Program-made: the position numbers and the translations under genes
Assembly (NCBI GenBank): GCA_036245525.1
Contig: BTPG01000002.1
Span: 126,102,950 to 126,166,949, forward strand
From: Semisulcospira habei
Lineage: Eukaryota > Mollusca > Gastropoda > Semisulcospiridae
DNA: 64,000 bases
Direction of reading: 5' to 3'
Shown: piece by piece, positions 34,246-42,374 of the stretch
Layout of the letters: every line of letters starts with the position of its first letter
How positions within the stretch are numbered: the first letter of the stretch is position 1
The notes under the pieces: generated by a model
The model's input: only the letters and a program-made list of their open reading frames with translations
The model's database searches: none
Told to the model about the DNA's origin: nothing

Positions 34246-34357
34246 TATTTAGTGTGCAAAACCCTGATTACTGTTTTCAGTAATGAAAAGCGTTCCTAAA
34301 ATGGAAAATGTTCGACATACCTCAACAAAGACATATTTTCCATTTTGAACTTATGTA

Positions 34358-34640
34358 GAGTAGCGTGGGGCTAAACGCCCCCCTTAAGCAAGAAATGCTC
34401 TCTGTCTTCTGAAATACGCTGTAAAGAGCCACAAATGCATGTATAGCTTGGGATGTAGTAAAGGTTTGTATACACAAACATTCTTTCTGATAACGATGAA
34501 AAAACAAACACAGTGAATGAAAGAAATAAAAAATTTATTTGGCCGTTTTGCCCCACTTGGGGGGTCAAACGCCCTGGAGGGTGGGGCTAAATGGCGAGAC
34601 TGGGCGTTTTACCCCACCTTGACAGGCGTTTTGCCCCATG
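34358..34640. repeat. Pogo element left (ORF 3') end: TIR plus subterminal repeats
   Basis: TIR at 34359-34377. Then, within 34540-34640, four further GGGGCxAAAcGCC-like or complementary motifs: GGCCGTTTTGCCCC, GGGGTCAAACGCCC, GGTGGGGCTAAATGGC and GGCGTTTTACCCC, plus GGCGTTTTGCCCC. Likely transposase binding sites (inference). Confidence 0.7.
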
Positions 34641-34769
34641 ACCTGAAAAGTTAGAAAACCAATAAAACAGAAGCTTTCTGTCTACAAACATTCGGAATGT
34701 CCAATGTCCGTTCTAACTCTGTTCCAGGTTTATTGCAGGAAAGGCGGATTCGTGTCATTTTAGGCATGT

Positions 34770-37214
34770 CTATTCCGACTCTGCCTCAGATTCACAGTTA
34801 GGACAGATGAAGTAGGGAAGCCCTGGGGTGCACTCGTCATGAGCCCACAGTAAACATATTTGACACTGGACCCATGTCTCACGAGATCTGGAGTTGCAGA
34901 ATAGTTCGCCACATACCAAACAAGGCCATTCCTCATTTTCATCACTTGACTCCTCATCAGATTCTGGACGTCTCCTTTTACCTTTTCTGGAGTTGGATTT
35001 GCTATTCCCAGCCTTTGGTTTGTTCCTTGATTCTGCGTCTTTCTTGTTTGTTTCTGCCATTTTTTTCTTTTCTTTAGCCGCTTTTTTCTTTTCTTCCGTT
35101 GCTTTTTTCATGGCTTGTCTTTCCACGAGTTTGGCCTTGTAAGGAGATGAGGTCAGCACTTCTGCCACCTCTCTCTTTCTTCCAGCTGATTTTCTTTTAT
35201 GCTGCATCTTTGGAATAGGAGACAGATTAGTGATCATCTCTCTGATGCTGTCATTGGGATTGGAGCTGGTGCTGCTTGTCTCGGTAGTTGCAGTGTTTTT
35301 AATAATGCAGTCGTAGTGACCAACATCCTCACCGACACTTGTAAATCGCACGATTAAGAAACTGTTCTCTCCTTGGCCATAGCGCTGGATCACTACATTG
35401 TTGCTGTTGATCACAATGATCTGTTTTGTCAGAACCTTGCTAGTGGCACAGATTTCTAGCTCGCCTGGTAGAGACTTTGGTTCTGCCATTGCTGCAATGC
35501 GTTCCTCAACTGTTGAGAAGTGGATCCATTGTGGTAGATCTGCATTCAATGTGTCTTCATCTAGATCTGCGTAATCACTGAAGTGACTACACATGTAGGA
35601 GACTACCTGCGCCCGAAGCCCATCAGCCTGGCTTGTTTCATTGACCTTCATGACCACTGATGTTAGCTCCCCATGCTCATCCCGCCCTGCATTTTGGAGG
35701 TTTGCATCAAGACCAGTGACAAGGCTCCTGAAGAAACATCTGCCATCCCCAAATGTCTTAATGACTCTCATGTCATACATGCATTCTGCAGCTGTTGAAG
35801 ATAGGGTGCGGCATGCTGGTTCTTCCAATGTCGTAGGTTGATCTGACGAATGAACGCGGGGCGGTATGCAGAATGGCATGGGTTCATTTTGCGCTTTGTG
35901 AACTTCTGTTTCATCTTGCAGGGTTGCCTCTCTGGCATCTGGAGATCCTCCATCTCCTGCAGGCATCCCATCAGTGGAGGTCAATAGATTTACGTCTCTC
36001 GGTTCATCCATCTCCAGAACCCCTTCAAAGTCAGCGTCCGTGAACACGTTGGGATCAAAGGGTTCCAGACCACAGGTCTTAAAGCCATTCACAGCTTTCT
36101 CTGGAAGTGCTGTCCTGAGGAAAGCTTTCCCTGAAAGGGCAGCCATGTTGTGCACATTGATCCGCTGACCTGGGTTTGAAACCATCCAGTTGTCTGCTTC
36201 AGCATTGAAACTGGCTTTCAAGGCTTTGAAATAGGTCCGGTCAAGTGGCTGCAGTTTGTGGGTACAGTGGGGAGGAAACGATATCAGTTCAATGCCTTTT
36301 TCGCGGCAAAAGTGGACAGCTTCCAAAGTTTTATGGCTGTGATGGCCATCCAGTAATATCAGCTGGGGGTTGTCTGGAGAGGCATTCGTGAAGTCCGCGA
36401 AGTGTGCAAGCCACTTCATGAACAGCTGTGCATCAGTCCAGCCACTTTGACTTGCATAGCCTACTGATTGTGGTGGAGCTCCATTCATCAAGGACTCTAC
36501 CATCCTCTTGCGTGGAAAGATGAACATTGGTGCCAAGAAGACACCGGCTGCACTGCAGGCGCACACAAGAGTCACAAGTGTACCCCTTTCATCACTCGTA
36601 GCTTTACCCACAAGTCTTGCCCCCTTTTCAGCCACAATCCTTCCTGGTTTTTGGACAGTGGACAGACCGGTCTCATCCATGTTCCAAAGCCTTGCTGGAG
36701 TGTAGGATTTGGACACCAAACTATCCTTGAATATCTCAAAGAAACGTTGAACTTGGTTCCTATTGAACCCAGAAAAACGCGCTATGCTTGTGGATACAGG
36801 CTGCCGGATAGTGAGATTATGGCGAGCTATGAAGTTCCTGACCCAGTCCTTTCCTGCCATCTTGGTTTCCTTGTTGAAGGGGTGACTAATTTTAGCCTTT
36901 TCACAGAGATCAAAAGCCAGGCGTCTGAGATCCAGAAAACGCAATCCATAAAACCGCCTCTGCATATTGATCACATGTTCTTTCAAGTGAAGTTCAATCT
37001 CAGACGGCAGAAATGATTTGCCTCGTCCGAATTTTTGCACGCCTGGATGAACAACTTGTTTGTCCCTGTGTCTTCTCAAGGTCCTCTGAGGAACACCAAA
37101 CTCTTTACTTGCACGGTTAATCGAAAGCCCGTTGTTAATGGCCCGCAAAGCATCTGCCAAGTTTGTTGCGCCATAGCTGCCCCTGTCAGTCTTCCTTTTG
37201 TACACACGCACCAT
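34770..37214 (-). CDS. Pogo-type transposase fused to OTU-like protease domain and PHD-type finger
   Basis: Intact frame. I prefer the ATG at 37214 (MVRVYKRKTDRG), which is widespread in this family, over the upstream ATG at 37241. Numbering from 37241: psq-type helix-turn-helix at 22-60 (ADALRAINNGLS, VPQRTLRRHR) and a second CENP-B-like HTH at ~75-155. The DDE domain has D189 in LWNMDETG, D298 in LILLDGHHSH and D334 in HKLQPLDRTY, a DDD triad. From ~490 an OTU-like cysteine protease domain follows, with D499-G-R-C502 (FGDGRCFFRSL) and H642 in GHYD. Next come a Lys/Glu-rich coiled segment (705-740), a basic stretch (KGKRRRPESDEE, ~753), and a C-terminal PHD-like zinc finger (C774/C777, C793/C796, H801/C804, C813/C816; WVQCQICLLWAHDEC). 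The transposase would cut and paste the element in the nucleus. The OTU part suggests ubiquitin cleavage (inference); both catalytic Cys and His are present. No frameshift or stop. Confidence 0.9.
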   Translation of the reverse strand: MVRVYKRKTDRGSYGATNLADALRAINNGLSINRASKEFGVPQRTLRRHRDKQVVHPGVQKFGRGKSFLPSEIELHLKEHVINMQRRFYGLRFLDLRRLAFDLCEKAKISHPFNKETKMAGKDWVRNFIARHNLTIRQPVSTSIARFSGFNRNQVQRFFEIFKDSLVSKSYTPARLWNMDETGLSTVQKPGRIVAEKGARLVGKATSDERGTLVTLVCACSAAGVFLAPMFIFPRKRMVESLMNGAPPQSVGYASQSGWTDAQLFMKWLAHFADFTNASPDNPQLILLDGHHSHKTLEAVHFCREKGIELISFPPHCTHKLQPLDRTYFKALKASFNAEADNWMVSNPGQRINVHNMAALSGKAFLRTALPEKAVNGFKTCGLEPFDPNVFTDADFEGVLEMDEPRDVNLLTSTDGMPAGDGGSPDAREATLQDETEVHKAQNEPMPFCIPPRVHSSDQPTTLEEPACRTLSSTAAECMYDMRVIKTFGDGRCFFRSLVTGLDANLQNAGRDEHGELTSVVMKVNETSQADGLRAQVVSYMCSHFSDYADLDEDTLNADLPQWIHFSTVEERIAAMAEPKSLPGELEICATSKVLTKQIIVINSNNVVIQRYGQGENSFLIVRFTSVGEDVGHYDCIIKNTATTETSSTSSNPNDSIREMITNLSPIPKMQHKRKSAGRKREVAEVLTSSPYKAKLVERQAMKKATEEKKKAAKEKKKMAETNKKDAESRNKPKAGNSKSNSRKGKRRRPESDEESSDENEEWPCLVCGELFCNSRSRETWVQCQICLLWAHDECTPGLPYFICPNCESEAESE

Positions 37215-37312
37215 TATCTGTTGACAAGACAGAACAAACAAACTTCTAATAACAGGAAAGTCAATGTAATGTCATGTACAAGTAAACAGACAGTCAATAA
37301 AGCAAATAGTTC

Positions 37313-37762
37313 AGTGGTGGGGCTAAACGCCCTTGAATGGGGCAAAACGCCCGGTGTGGGCATTTAGCCCCACCAGTGCGGTGGCGTTTAGCCCCACACT
37401 ACCCACTTTACAAGCACGTTGTTGTACAAAGCCACTCAAGGGAAATCACCCAGTCAAACATGTATCACTGTTTGCACACTTTATCCTTGTAACACAAAAT
37501 GCAGGCATTGATTTTATTCGTCTGTGTTTAGCCTACTAGCACTAAATAAACGGACACCCTAAATTTATAATTATTTGGTTAAAATTAAAAAAAATATGAC
37601 AGTTTACTTACTGCAAGCTGGAGCGAGCTACGACTTCGCGTCAACGAAGGCCGCCGCTTACATCGTCATGCGCAAAGCACTCTGGGAAGCTGACACCACG
37701 TGTGTGCTGAGAACAAACGGAGGGCGTTTTACCCGACCTTGCCGTTTAGCCCCACGCTACTA
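37313..37762. repeat. Pogo element right (ORF 5') end: TIR plus subterminal repeats
   Basis: Motifs GGTGGGGCTAAACGCCC (37317), TGGGGCAAAACGCCC (37338), GGCATTTAGCCCCACC (37359) and GGCGTTTAGCCCCACACTAC (37385), then GGGCGTTTTACCC (37722) and the terminal repeat at 37743. The copy at 37385 is nearly a second terminal repeat 350 bp inside the end. ORF promoter sequences must lie between here and 37214; I cannot define them. Confidence 0.7.
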
Positions 37763-38275
37763 TACGTCAAGGTCAACGGACTGTTGCTTGACTGTCCGGT
37801 CAAGGACATCCAGCATTCTCTTTGCAGACGCCAGCTCAGCCTGTAGTGTTGGAGTTGCCGCAGCCTGCTGCTTTAGCATGCTTTCAATGTTTTCCACGGC
37901 CATCTTTAGCCACAGAACCTGATATTCCAGTTGGGAAGTCTTTTCGCGATCTGATTTGCTAATTCTTTCGAGTTTAATGGTGAGGGAATCGATTTCCCAT
38001 TGCAGCCAGGCGTTAAAAGCAAACACAAATGCAAAAATGCAAACATAAGCGTTGGACATGTTAAAATTGTGAGTGTTCCGATACAAGCTTCAGACTGGTA
38101 GCTGTTGGTCCCACGGCTCCTCTGGTACGTACTCGTGTGATCTCACAGCCGCCGGTGTCTTTGCATCCTCACAATTATTGGTGTACTTTTTGTTTCGCTT
38201 TTTCTTGGAAAGTCTGATCTATAAACATGCGAGGGGAAGCCACACCTATACATAATTATGCAACCTACCCATTGC

Positions 38276-38329
38276 GCAAAAGGCCGTCAGGCAGCCGACG
38301 TCGGCCCGTTGAACTTTGCGCACTGGGTA
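38276..38329. repeat. Hairpin repeat D8 (shortened)
   Basis: TACCCATTGCGCAAAAGGCC ... CTTTGCGCACTGGGTA, centre CCGACGTCGG. Paralogue of D6. Confidence 0.75.
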
Positions 38330-38363
38330 GCGTTTCTGCAGGAAAACTGCCGAGTATGGCGAT

Positions 38364-38782
38364 TCAGGGGCGGATCTGGGAGGGATCCTAAAGATTCTCT
38401 TTACCCCCCCCCCCTCCCCCCGGACAAAAATAATCCGACTAAAATGTATCCGAAGTAGTACCTTTTTGGTGGTCTGGACCCCCCCCACTCCCGGCACCCA
38501 CCTCCCCCCCCCCCCCCCCCCAACACACTTTTCCATTTTCGGCGGTTGGTGATAAGGCCCAACAAGTCACTCACAAACGCTTGGCTCGCCTACTCCCCCC
38601 CCCCTCCCCCCCCCCCCATGCCCACCCCACCCTCCACCCCTCTCCCGGCGCCTCCTTTTCTTTTCATTTTTTTTTTCTGCCACCAGGTAAGGTGGTCTGG
38701 CTGAGTCAGTTTAAGGTTCCAAACAAAATATGTGACCCGCCCCCACCTCCACCCAGGGAGGAAACTAACTGATCCGCCCTTA
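38364..38782. mobile_element. GGCGGATC-type DNA element, uninterrupted
   Basis: Starts AGGGGCGGATCTGGGAGG, ends CTAACTGATCCGCCCTTACG. Same ends and modules as 24364-27033 but without the LINE. Poly-C runs inside; no coding. Confidence 0.65.
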
Positions 38783-39206
38783 CGACTGCTACATGTTTCC
38801 GTTCACCAGGCCTGTTCCGAAAAGACTAAAATGTACAGTTTTGTTGAAGATTTAGCTTTATCAAATTGTTATGAGGCCACTGCCGGTAGATCTGACAAAT
38901 CATGCTTGTCGCAGTTTCTTCTTCTTCTTCGTCCTCTTGGTTCTTTTTCTGTCATAGCAGTGGCGGTAGGTGGGAAGTTTCGTGGCACCAACTGCCGGAT
39001 ATAACCAGGCTCAGGAGCTACTTTCTCTTCTTTTGTTTTCTTTCCGTTTCGTAGAACGCATGTAGTACGGCTGGATATCGGGAAACCCCACAAGCTGTGT
39101 TTTTAGCATGCGTCGAGCGCTGACGAGACTGGTTACTCAAACATATCTGACCTTGTCGAGTCAACGTTTTTACTCTCAGAACACAAAACAGCACCGTGAC
39201 CCAAAT

Positions 39207-39240
39207 GCAAGAGGCATAGATACGTATTTATTCCTCCTGC
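39207..39240. repeat. Remnant of hairpin E4 paralogue
   Basis: CAAGAGGCATAGATACGTAT followed by TTATTCCTCCTG. The centre and most of the stem found at 27477-27546 are missing. Confidence 0.6.
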
Positions 39241-39320
39241 TGTCTTCTTTCATATCGATGATCCTGATTTTGACCAGCTAATTTGGCATTGCCGGAATCC
39301 GTCTCGGCGGTTTTTTTTTT

Positions 39321-39573
39321 AATATAATAATAAGCGCATTAAATAGGCGCTTTATCCCAATTAAAAATCGGCTCAAAGCGCCGCCGCGAACTGAACCCAA
39401 CAAGCACGCTCACGTGAATCACGCGCATTCACTCACACACTGTACATAAACACAGAACATTCACGTGGTGCTAAGGGCAAGCTCAAGCGAGCTACTGCAG
39501 TTTTTGGAAATTCAAAATCGTTTGTATTTGAAATTTGATTAAGTGGGCTGAAACTGATACCACTAATCAGTCC
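39321..39573 (-). mobile_element. SINE-like element S4 (reverse)
   Basis: Reverse copy: tail AATAATAAGCGCATTAAATAGGC, then GCGAACTGAACCCAACAAGC, CAAGCTCAAGCGAGCTACTG and GGGCTGAAACTGATACCA. It is absent from the paralogous position near 27615, where CCGTGCTGTTCAG continues into CAGTCAGGTCTGGACGC. Confidence 0.7.
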
Positions 39574-39668
39574 TGGACGCTGGCAACTAGAGGGTTAAGC
39601 TTGACGTACATATCAGCTGAATCTCATATCAGTATCTTGGTGTACAATACTGTAAAGTACTTGCCTTT

Positions 39669-39930
39669 TTAACTCATTCAGCCCGACGCACGTATTTCCC
39701 AAATTCTGGAGGCGTCATCTAACGACTATGCACCTGTTGTATGAGATGGATCGACCATGATAATTCAAGGGTAGTGCCAGATTAGCTTGGCACCGACAGA
39801 TAATTCAAGGGTAGTGCCAGATTAGCTTGGCGCCTGTCGGTGCCAAGCTAATCTGGCACTACCCTTGAATTATCATGGTCGATCCATCTCAGTCCTGCGG
39901 GCTGTAGTGCGTCAGGGCTGAATGGGTTAA
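39669..39930. mobile_element. TTAA MITE A7 with duplicated arm
   Basis: TTAACTCATTCAGCCC at the left, GGCTGAATGGGTTAA at the right. The hairpin 39752-39881 has its left arm partly repeated in tandem with a 40-bp period (TAATTCAAGGGTAGTGCCAG at 39761 and 39801). The paralogue at 27748-27765 (GCTTTTCAAAGGCAAGTT) is the empty site. Confidence 0.9.
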
Positions 39931-40539
39931 GGCCGGTTACACATGTGTCTGTGTCGGTCAAGTTGCATTGTGGTACACAGCTGAGAGTCTTTTTTCAGTC
40001 TTTTTAATTTGCGTAGGAACACTGAGCGGGAGGGATGGAGGGTAGGGAGGGGGGGGGGGGAGCACAGGTATGATATCATACCTCCTTTGGACATAGTATC
40101 AAAGACTCTAGAAAATCAGCTAAGCGGCTCTTAGGGTCTTCGCTGTGGATAGTATGGACACAACTGTGCCATACCACCTTTTTTTTTATTTTATTACTTG
40201 GCGGGCCCCTAGCCTGCTTTGGTCATGCCTTCTAGTCAGGGCCTAACCTTTATGCGGCTCAGCCGGTACAGACTGAGCCGGCAAGGTATCATTTTCTGTG
40301 AAAAGGGATACTAATGATATGAAATTGTAAGTTTTCTATCGGGCACACTGGATGATATACTCCCGTTCGGTATGTTCCACTGATATGTTGGTAGTATCTT
40401 GCCCTCGCCGCCCCCCCTCCCCCTCCCCCGCCTATCCCCCCGCCCACACACACACCAGTTGTTTTGTTGTCATGTTTAGATTTTGGGCATATACCCCTAC
40501 AAATGTTCTAACCCCACTGTGTTTAGTCAGAAATTGGAC

Positions 40540-40631
40540 TTATCCCTTTAGGGCTGAATGGGTAGTGGTTTTAATGGCGATGATTCCTGAATCATCGCGA
40601 CTAAAACCGCTACTGACACCCAAAGGGTTAA
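40540..40631. mobile_element. TTAA MITE B3
   Basis: Paralogue of B2: GGTAGTGGTTTTAATGGCGA ... TCGCGACTAAAACCGCTACT, ending CAAAGGGTTAA. The centre is shortened to GATTCCTGAATC. Confidence 0.75.
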
Positions 40632-41111
40632 CATACAACAATGTCCTGTATTTACAGAAGGGAGTTTTTGAAGGCTCTTAGCACACGCTGGCTGCAGTCA
40701 AGCAAAAGCCGAGAAACAACAAGCACTTTACTAATAAAAACAAAAGATTTATTTGAAATATTTTTTTAAGCTTCTGAAGACATATGTGTGTGCTAGTCTG
40801 TGATTTTGGACCTTTCGGCTCCATGCCGTGAGCTTCAAAAGAACAGACCAGCAAACATTAAGTACGGCCCTAGCAGCCGACTGTAAAATGTAGGACATTT
40901 TGCTGTTGAAGTGGTCAGGATTCTAGTCCGTCGCAGATATTCCGTTGGGTTTAAAAACTTCCAAGATTCCAAGGTCCCTTGTGAAGCAAAAGCTGTCAAA
41001 AAAGGTAAATAAGTAAAATGATGTGAATGAACTGCAATGAAAAGCAATGACCTGATACAATCCCCTTTATTGCCAGTGGTGGCGAAGATATTTGTTTGAA
41101 GCTTTGCTAAT

Positions 41112-41270
41112 TTAACGTTCAAGAGCGCCAGACGTCCAAGAAACAGAGATATAAAGTGGTGTCACCAAGAGGCATACATTCTCAGGAGCCCCGCAACAGC
41201 GGGGGCTCATGAGGATCTATGTCTCTCGAACTGGGATTGTGTTCACTTTTCTCGGCAGTGAAATCGTTAA
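41112..41270. mobile_element. E-type element E6 with TTAA ends
   Basis: Hairpin 41166-41227 (CAAGAGGCATACATTCTCAG ... GGATCTATGTCTCT around CCCCGCAACAGCGGGG). The flanking TTAACGTTCAAGAGCG (41112) and CGGCAGTGAAATCGTTAA (ending 41270) recur around other E copies, so the whole unit may be ~160 bp and TTAA-bounded. That extent is inference. Confidence 0.65.
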
Positions 41271-41850
41271 TACAGCACGGTGTTAGAGATAAAGAGTTAA
41301 TGCATTGATTTGTGATTATTTCATTGCCTCTAGTGGAAGATTCGAGGAAATCAGCAGAAGATCTCGACATTTTCAAAATATATCTGAAAACAAATGAACT
41401 CGATTTTTAAAACGTAACATAAAATCGATGGAGTTCGCGCGCAACCTGGTAATTTCGTCCGTTCGTTCGTTCTTAAGTAAAATTTGGTTTGAAATCATGT
41501 ATTGGTGCAGTTGCCTCCTTTCAGACGAAAGCTGGAACCTTCAACTCAAGAGGAAATGCACATAACCCCCCTCAGAACACATACGTATTCTGACCAAAAT
41601 GTAAACAGTGTATTCTGTTTATCTCCGAATAACTGACAAATTTGTTAATACGAGGTTGCACGCGGACACCATTGAACTGCACTTTTATTTAGTTTATACT
41701 TTATTTAATGCAATATATAGTACAACAAATTGGCGAGACGAAACGTTCAAGTATTTTATTTATTTCATTTCATCGCAGCCATACTGTATTTCACAGCCCG
41801 CGGCTCTATCCCATTATTTACTGCCGAAGAAAACTGAACACACCCAACTG
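41271..41850. other. Duplicated intergenic sequence
   Basis: Matches 28980-29360 (AGTACAACAAATTGG, TTTCATCGCAGCCATACTGT). Contains an extra ~150 bp around 41505-41660 not seen in the other copy. No gene recognised. Confidence 0.5.
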
Positions 41851-41851
41851 C

Positions 41852-41913
41852 GAGAGGTACTGATCATCATGAGCCCCCGAAATTGCGAGGGCTCATGAGG
41901 ATCAAAACCTCTT
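41852..41913. repeat. Hairpin repeat E7
   Basis: GAGAGGTACTGATCATCATG ... CATGAGGATCAAAACCTCTT around CCCCCGAAATTGCGAGGG. Confidence 0.8.
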
Positions 41914-42026
41914 GTTAAAACCACTTTGTATACATGTATACGTGTTCCTTTGGCGGTTGGGGATCTTTGCCATTACATTTACAATGCTTTCAAAAACACA
42001 GTCTGCATACACTGGCATTGAAGAGG

Positions 42027-42106
42027 TTAACTCATTCGAGACATGCCTCATCCGGATACGCGGCAATAGCCGCGTATCCGGATGCGGCACGTCTCGAATG
42101 AGTTAA
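42027..42106. mobile_element. TTAA MITE C2
   Basis: 80 bp: TTAACTCATTCGAGACATGC ... GCACGTCTCGAATGAGTTAA around CCGGATACGCGGCAATAGCC. Paralogue at 30286-30310 reads GAAGAGGTTAATGACTGCAG, an exact empty site with one TTAA. Confidence 0.95.
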
Positions 42107-42109
42107 TGA

Positions 42110-42374
42110 CTGCAGTTATCAAGGACCATTGCTTGGCTCCAATCGAAACACACAAGAACAACAATCTGACCATGATCTATCAGACTACCCAGTAATTCAA
42201 AGTCCTCGGGCCGCAGTTGGCACGCGCACGACTGTGAGCGCAAGGAATAGGGGCCGACGCCAAGAAAAACGACAACACCAAGAACAACAAGCAAACACCA
42301 AGAACTACAACAGCAACAACGGCAAAACAAAACCAAAAAGTAAACAGCAGTTAGACAACAACATCAAGAACAAG
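42110..42374 (-). other. Tail block of copy 5
   Basis: Equivalent of 30310-30560, including the QLRPEDF and IDHGQIVVLVCFDW frame. It is continued at 43628-43726 on the far side of the retroposon insertions. Confidence 0.35.

Larger units (their letters stand above)
34358..37762 (-). mobile_element. Pogo/Tc1-mariner-type DNA transposon, complete
   Basis: 3405 bp with perfect 19-bp terminal inverted repeats (AGTAGCGTGGGGCTAAACG at 34359-34377; complement at 37743-37761). A TA duplication flanks it (34356-34357, 37763-37764). The paralogous exon 1 of gene copy 3 (near 23747) reads CTGTACGTCAAGG with one TA, which is the empty site. Both ends carry clusters of the terminal motif (GGGGCTAAA, GGCGTTTTACCCC, GGCGTTTAGCCCC) at 34540-34640 and 37313-37405. 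One intact transposase ORF lies on minus. TA targeting plus a DDD transposase with psq-type DNA binding places it in the pogo group (family knowledge). Intact ORF and ends suggest a young or recently active copy. Confidence 0.92.
30650..38086 (-). pseudogene. Coiled-coil membrane protein gene, copy 4 (split by a transposon)
   Basis: Exon 1 begins at 38086 (YRNTHNFNMSNAYV, membrane helix, heptads, WLKMAVENIESMLKQQ, LQAELASAKRMLDVLDRTVK). It is interrupted after SVDLDV at 37765 by the 3.4-kb pogo element. It resumes at 34357 as HKFKMENMSLL and ends at 34321 at a TTGAG/GTATGT donor. Exon 2 (30818-30650, 169 nt) is intact: RDAVTNIGFMVQQHPQMMAR, LSGLENMNPIEMG, FITRWIKEKTKHLPRLQ, stop. Removing the insert and one TA leaves an open exon 1, so the transposon is the only obvious lesion. 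The intron (30819-34320) holds a 300-bp GT tract, hairpins E9, E10 and D7, SINE S3 and the assembly gap. Excision of the element could in principle restore the frame; I infer no such event. Confidence 0.75.

Noticed and set aside
33721..34299. Frames crossing the assembly gap.
   Set aside because: They consist mostly of unknown residues and a Tyr-rich TAT repeat.
36468..37016. 182-residue plus frame.
   Set aside because: Antisense shadow of the transposase ORF.
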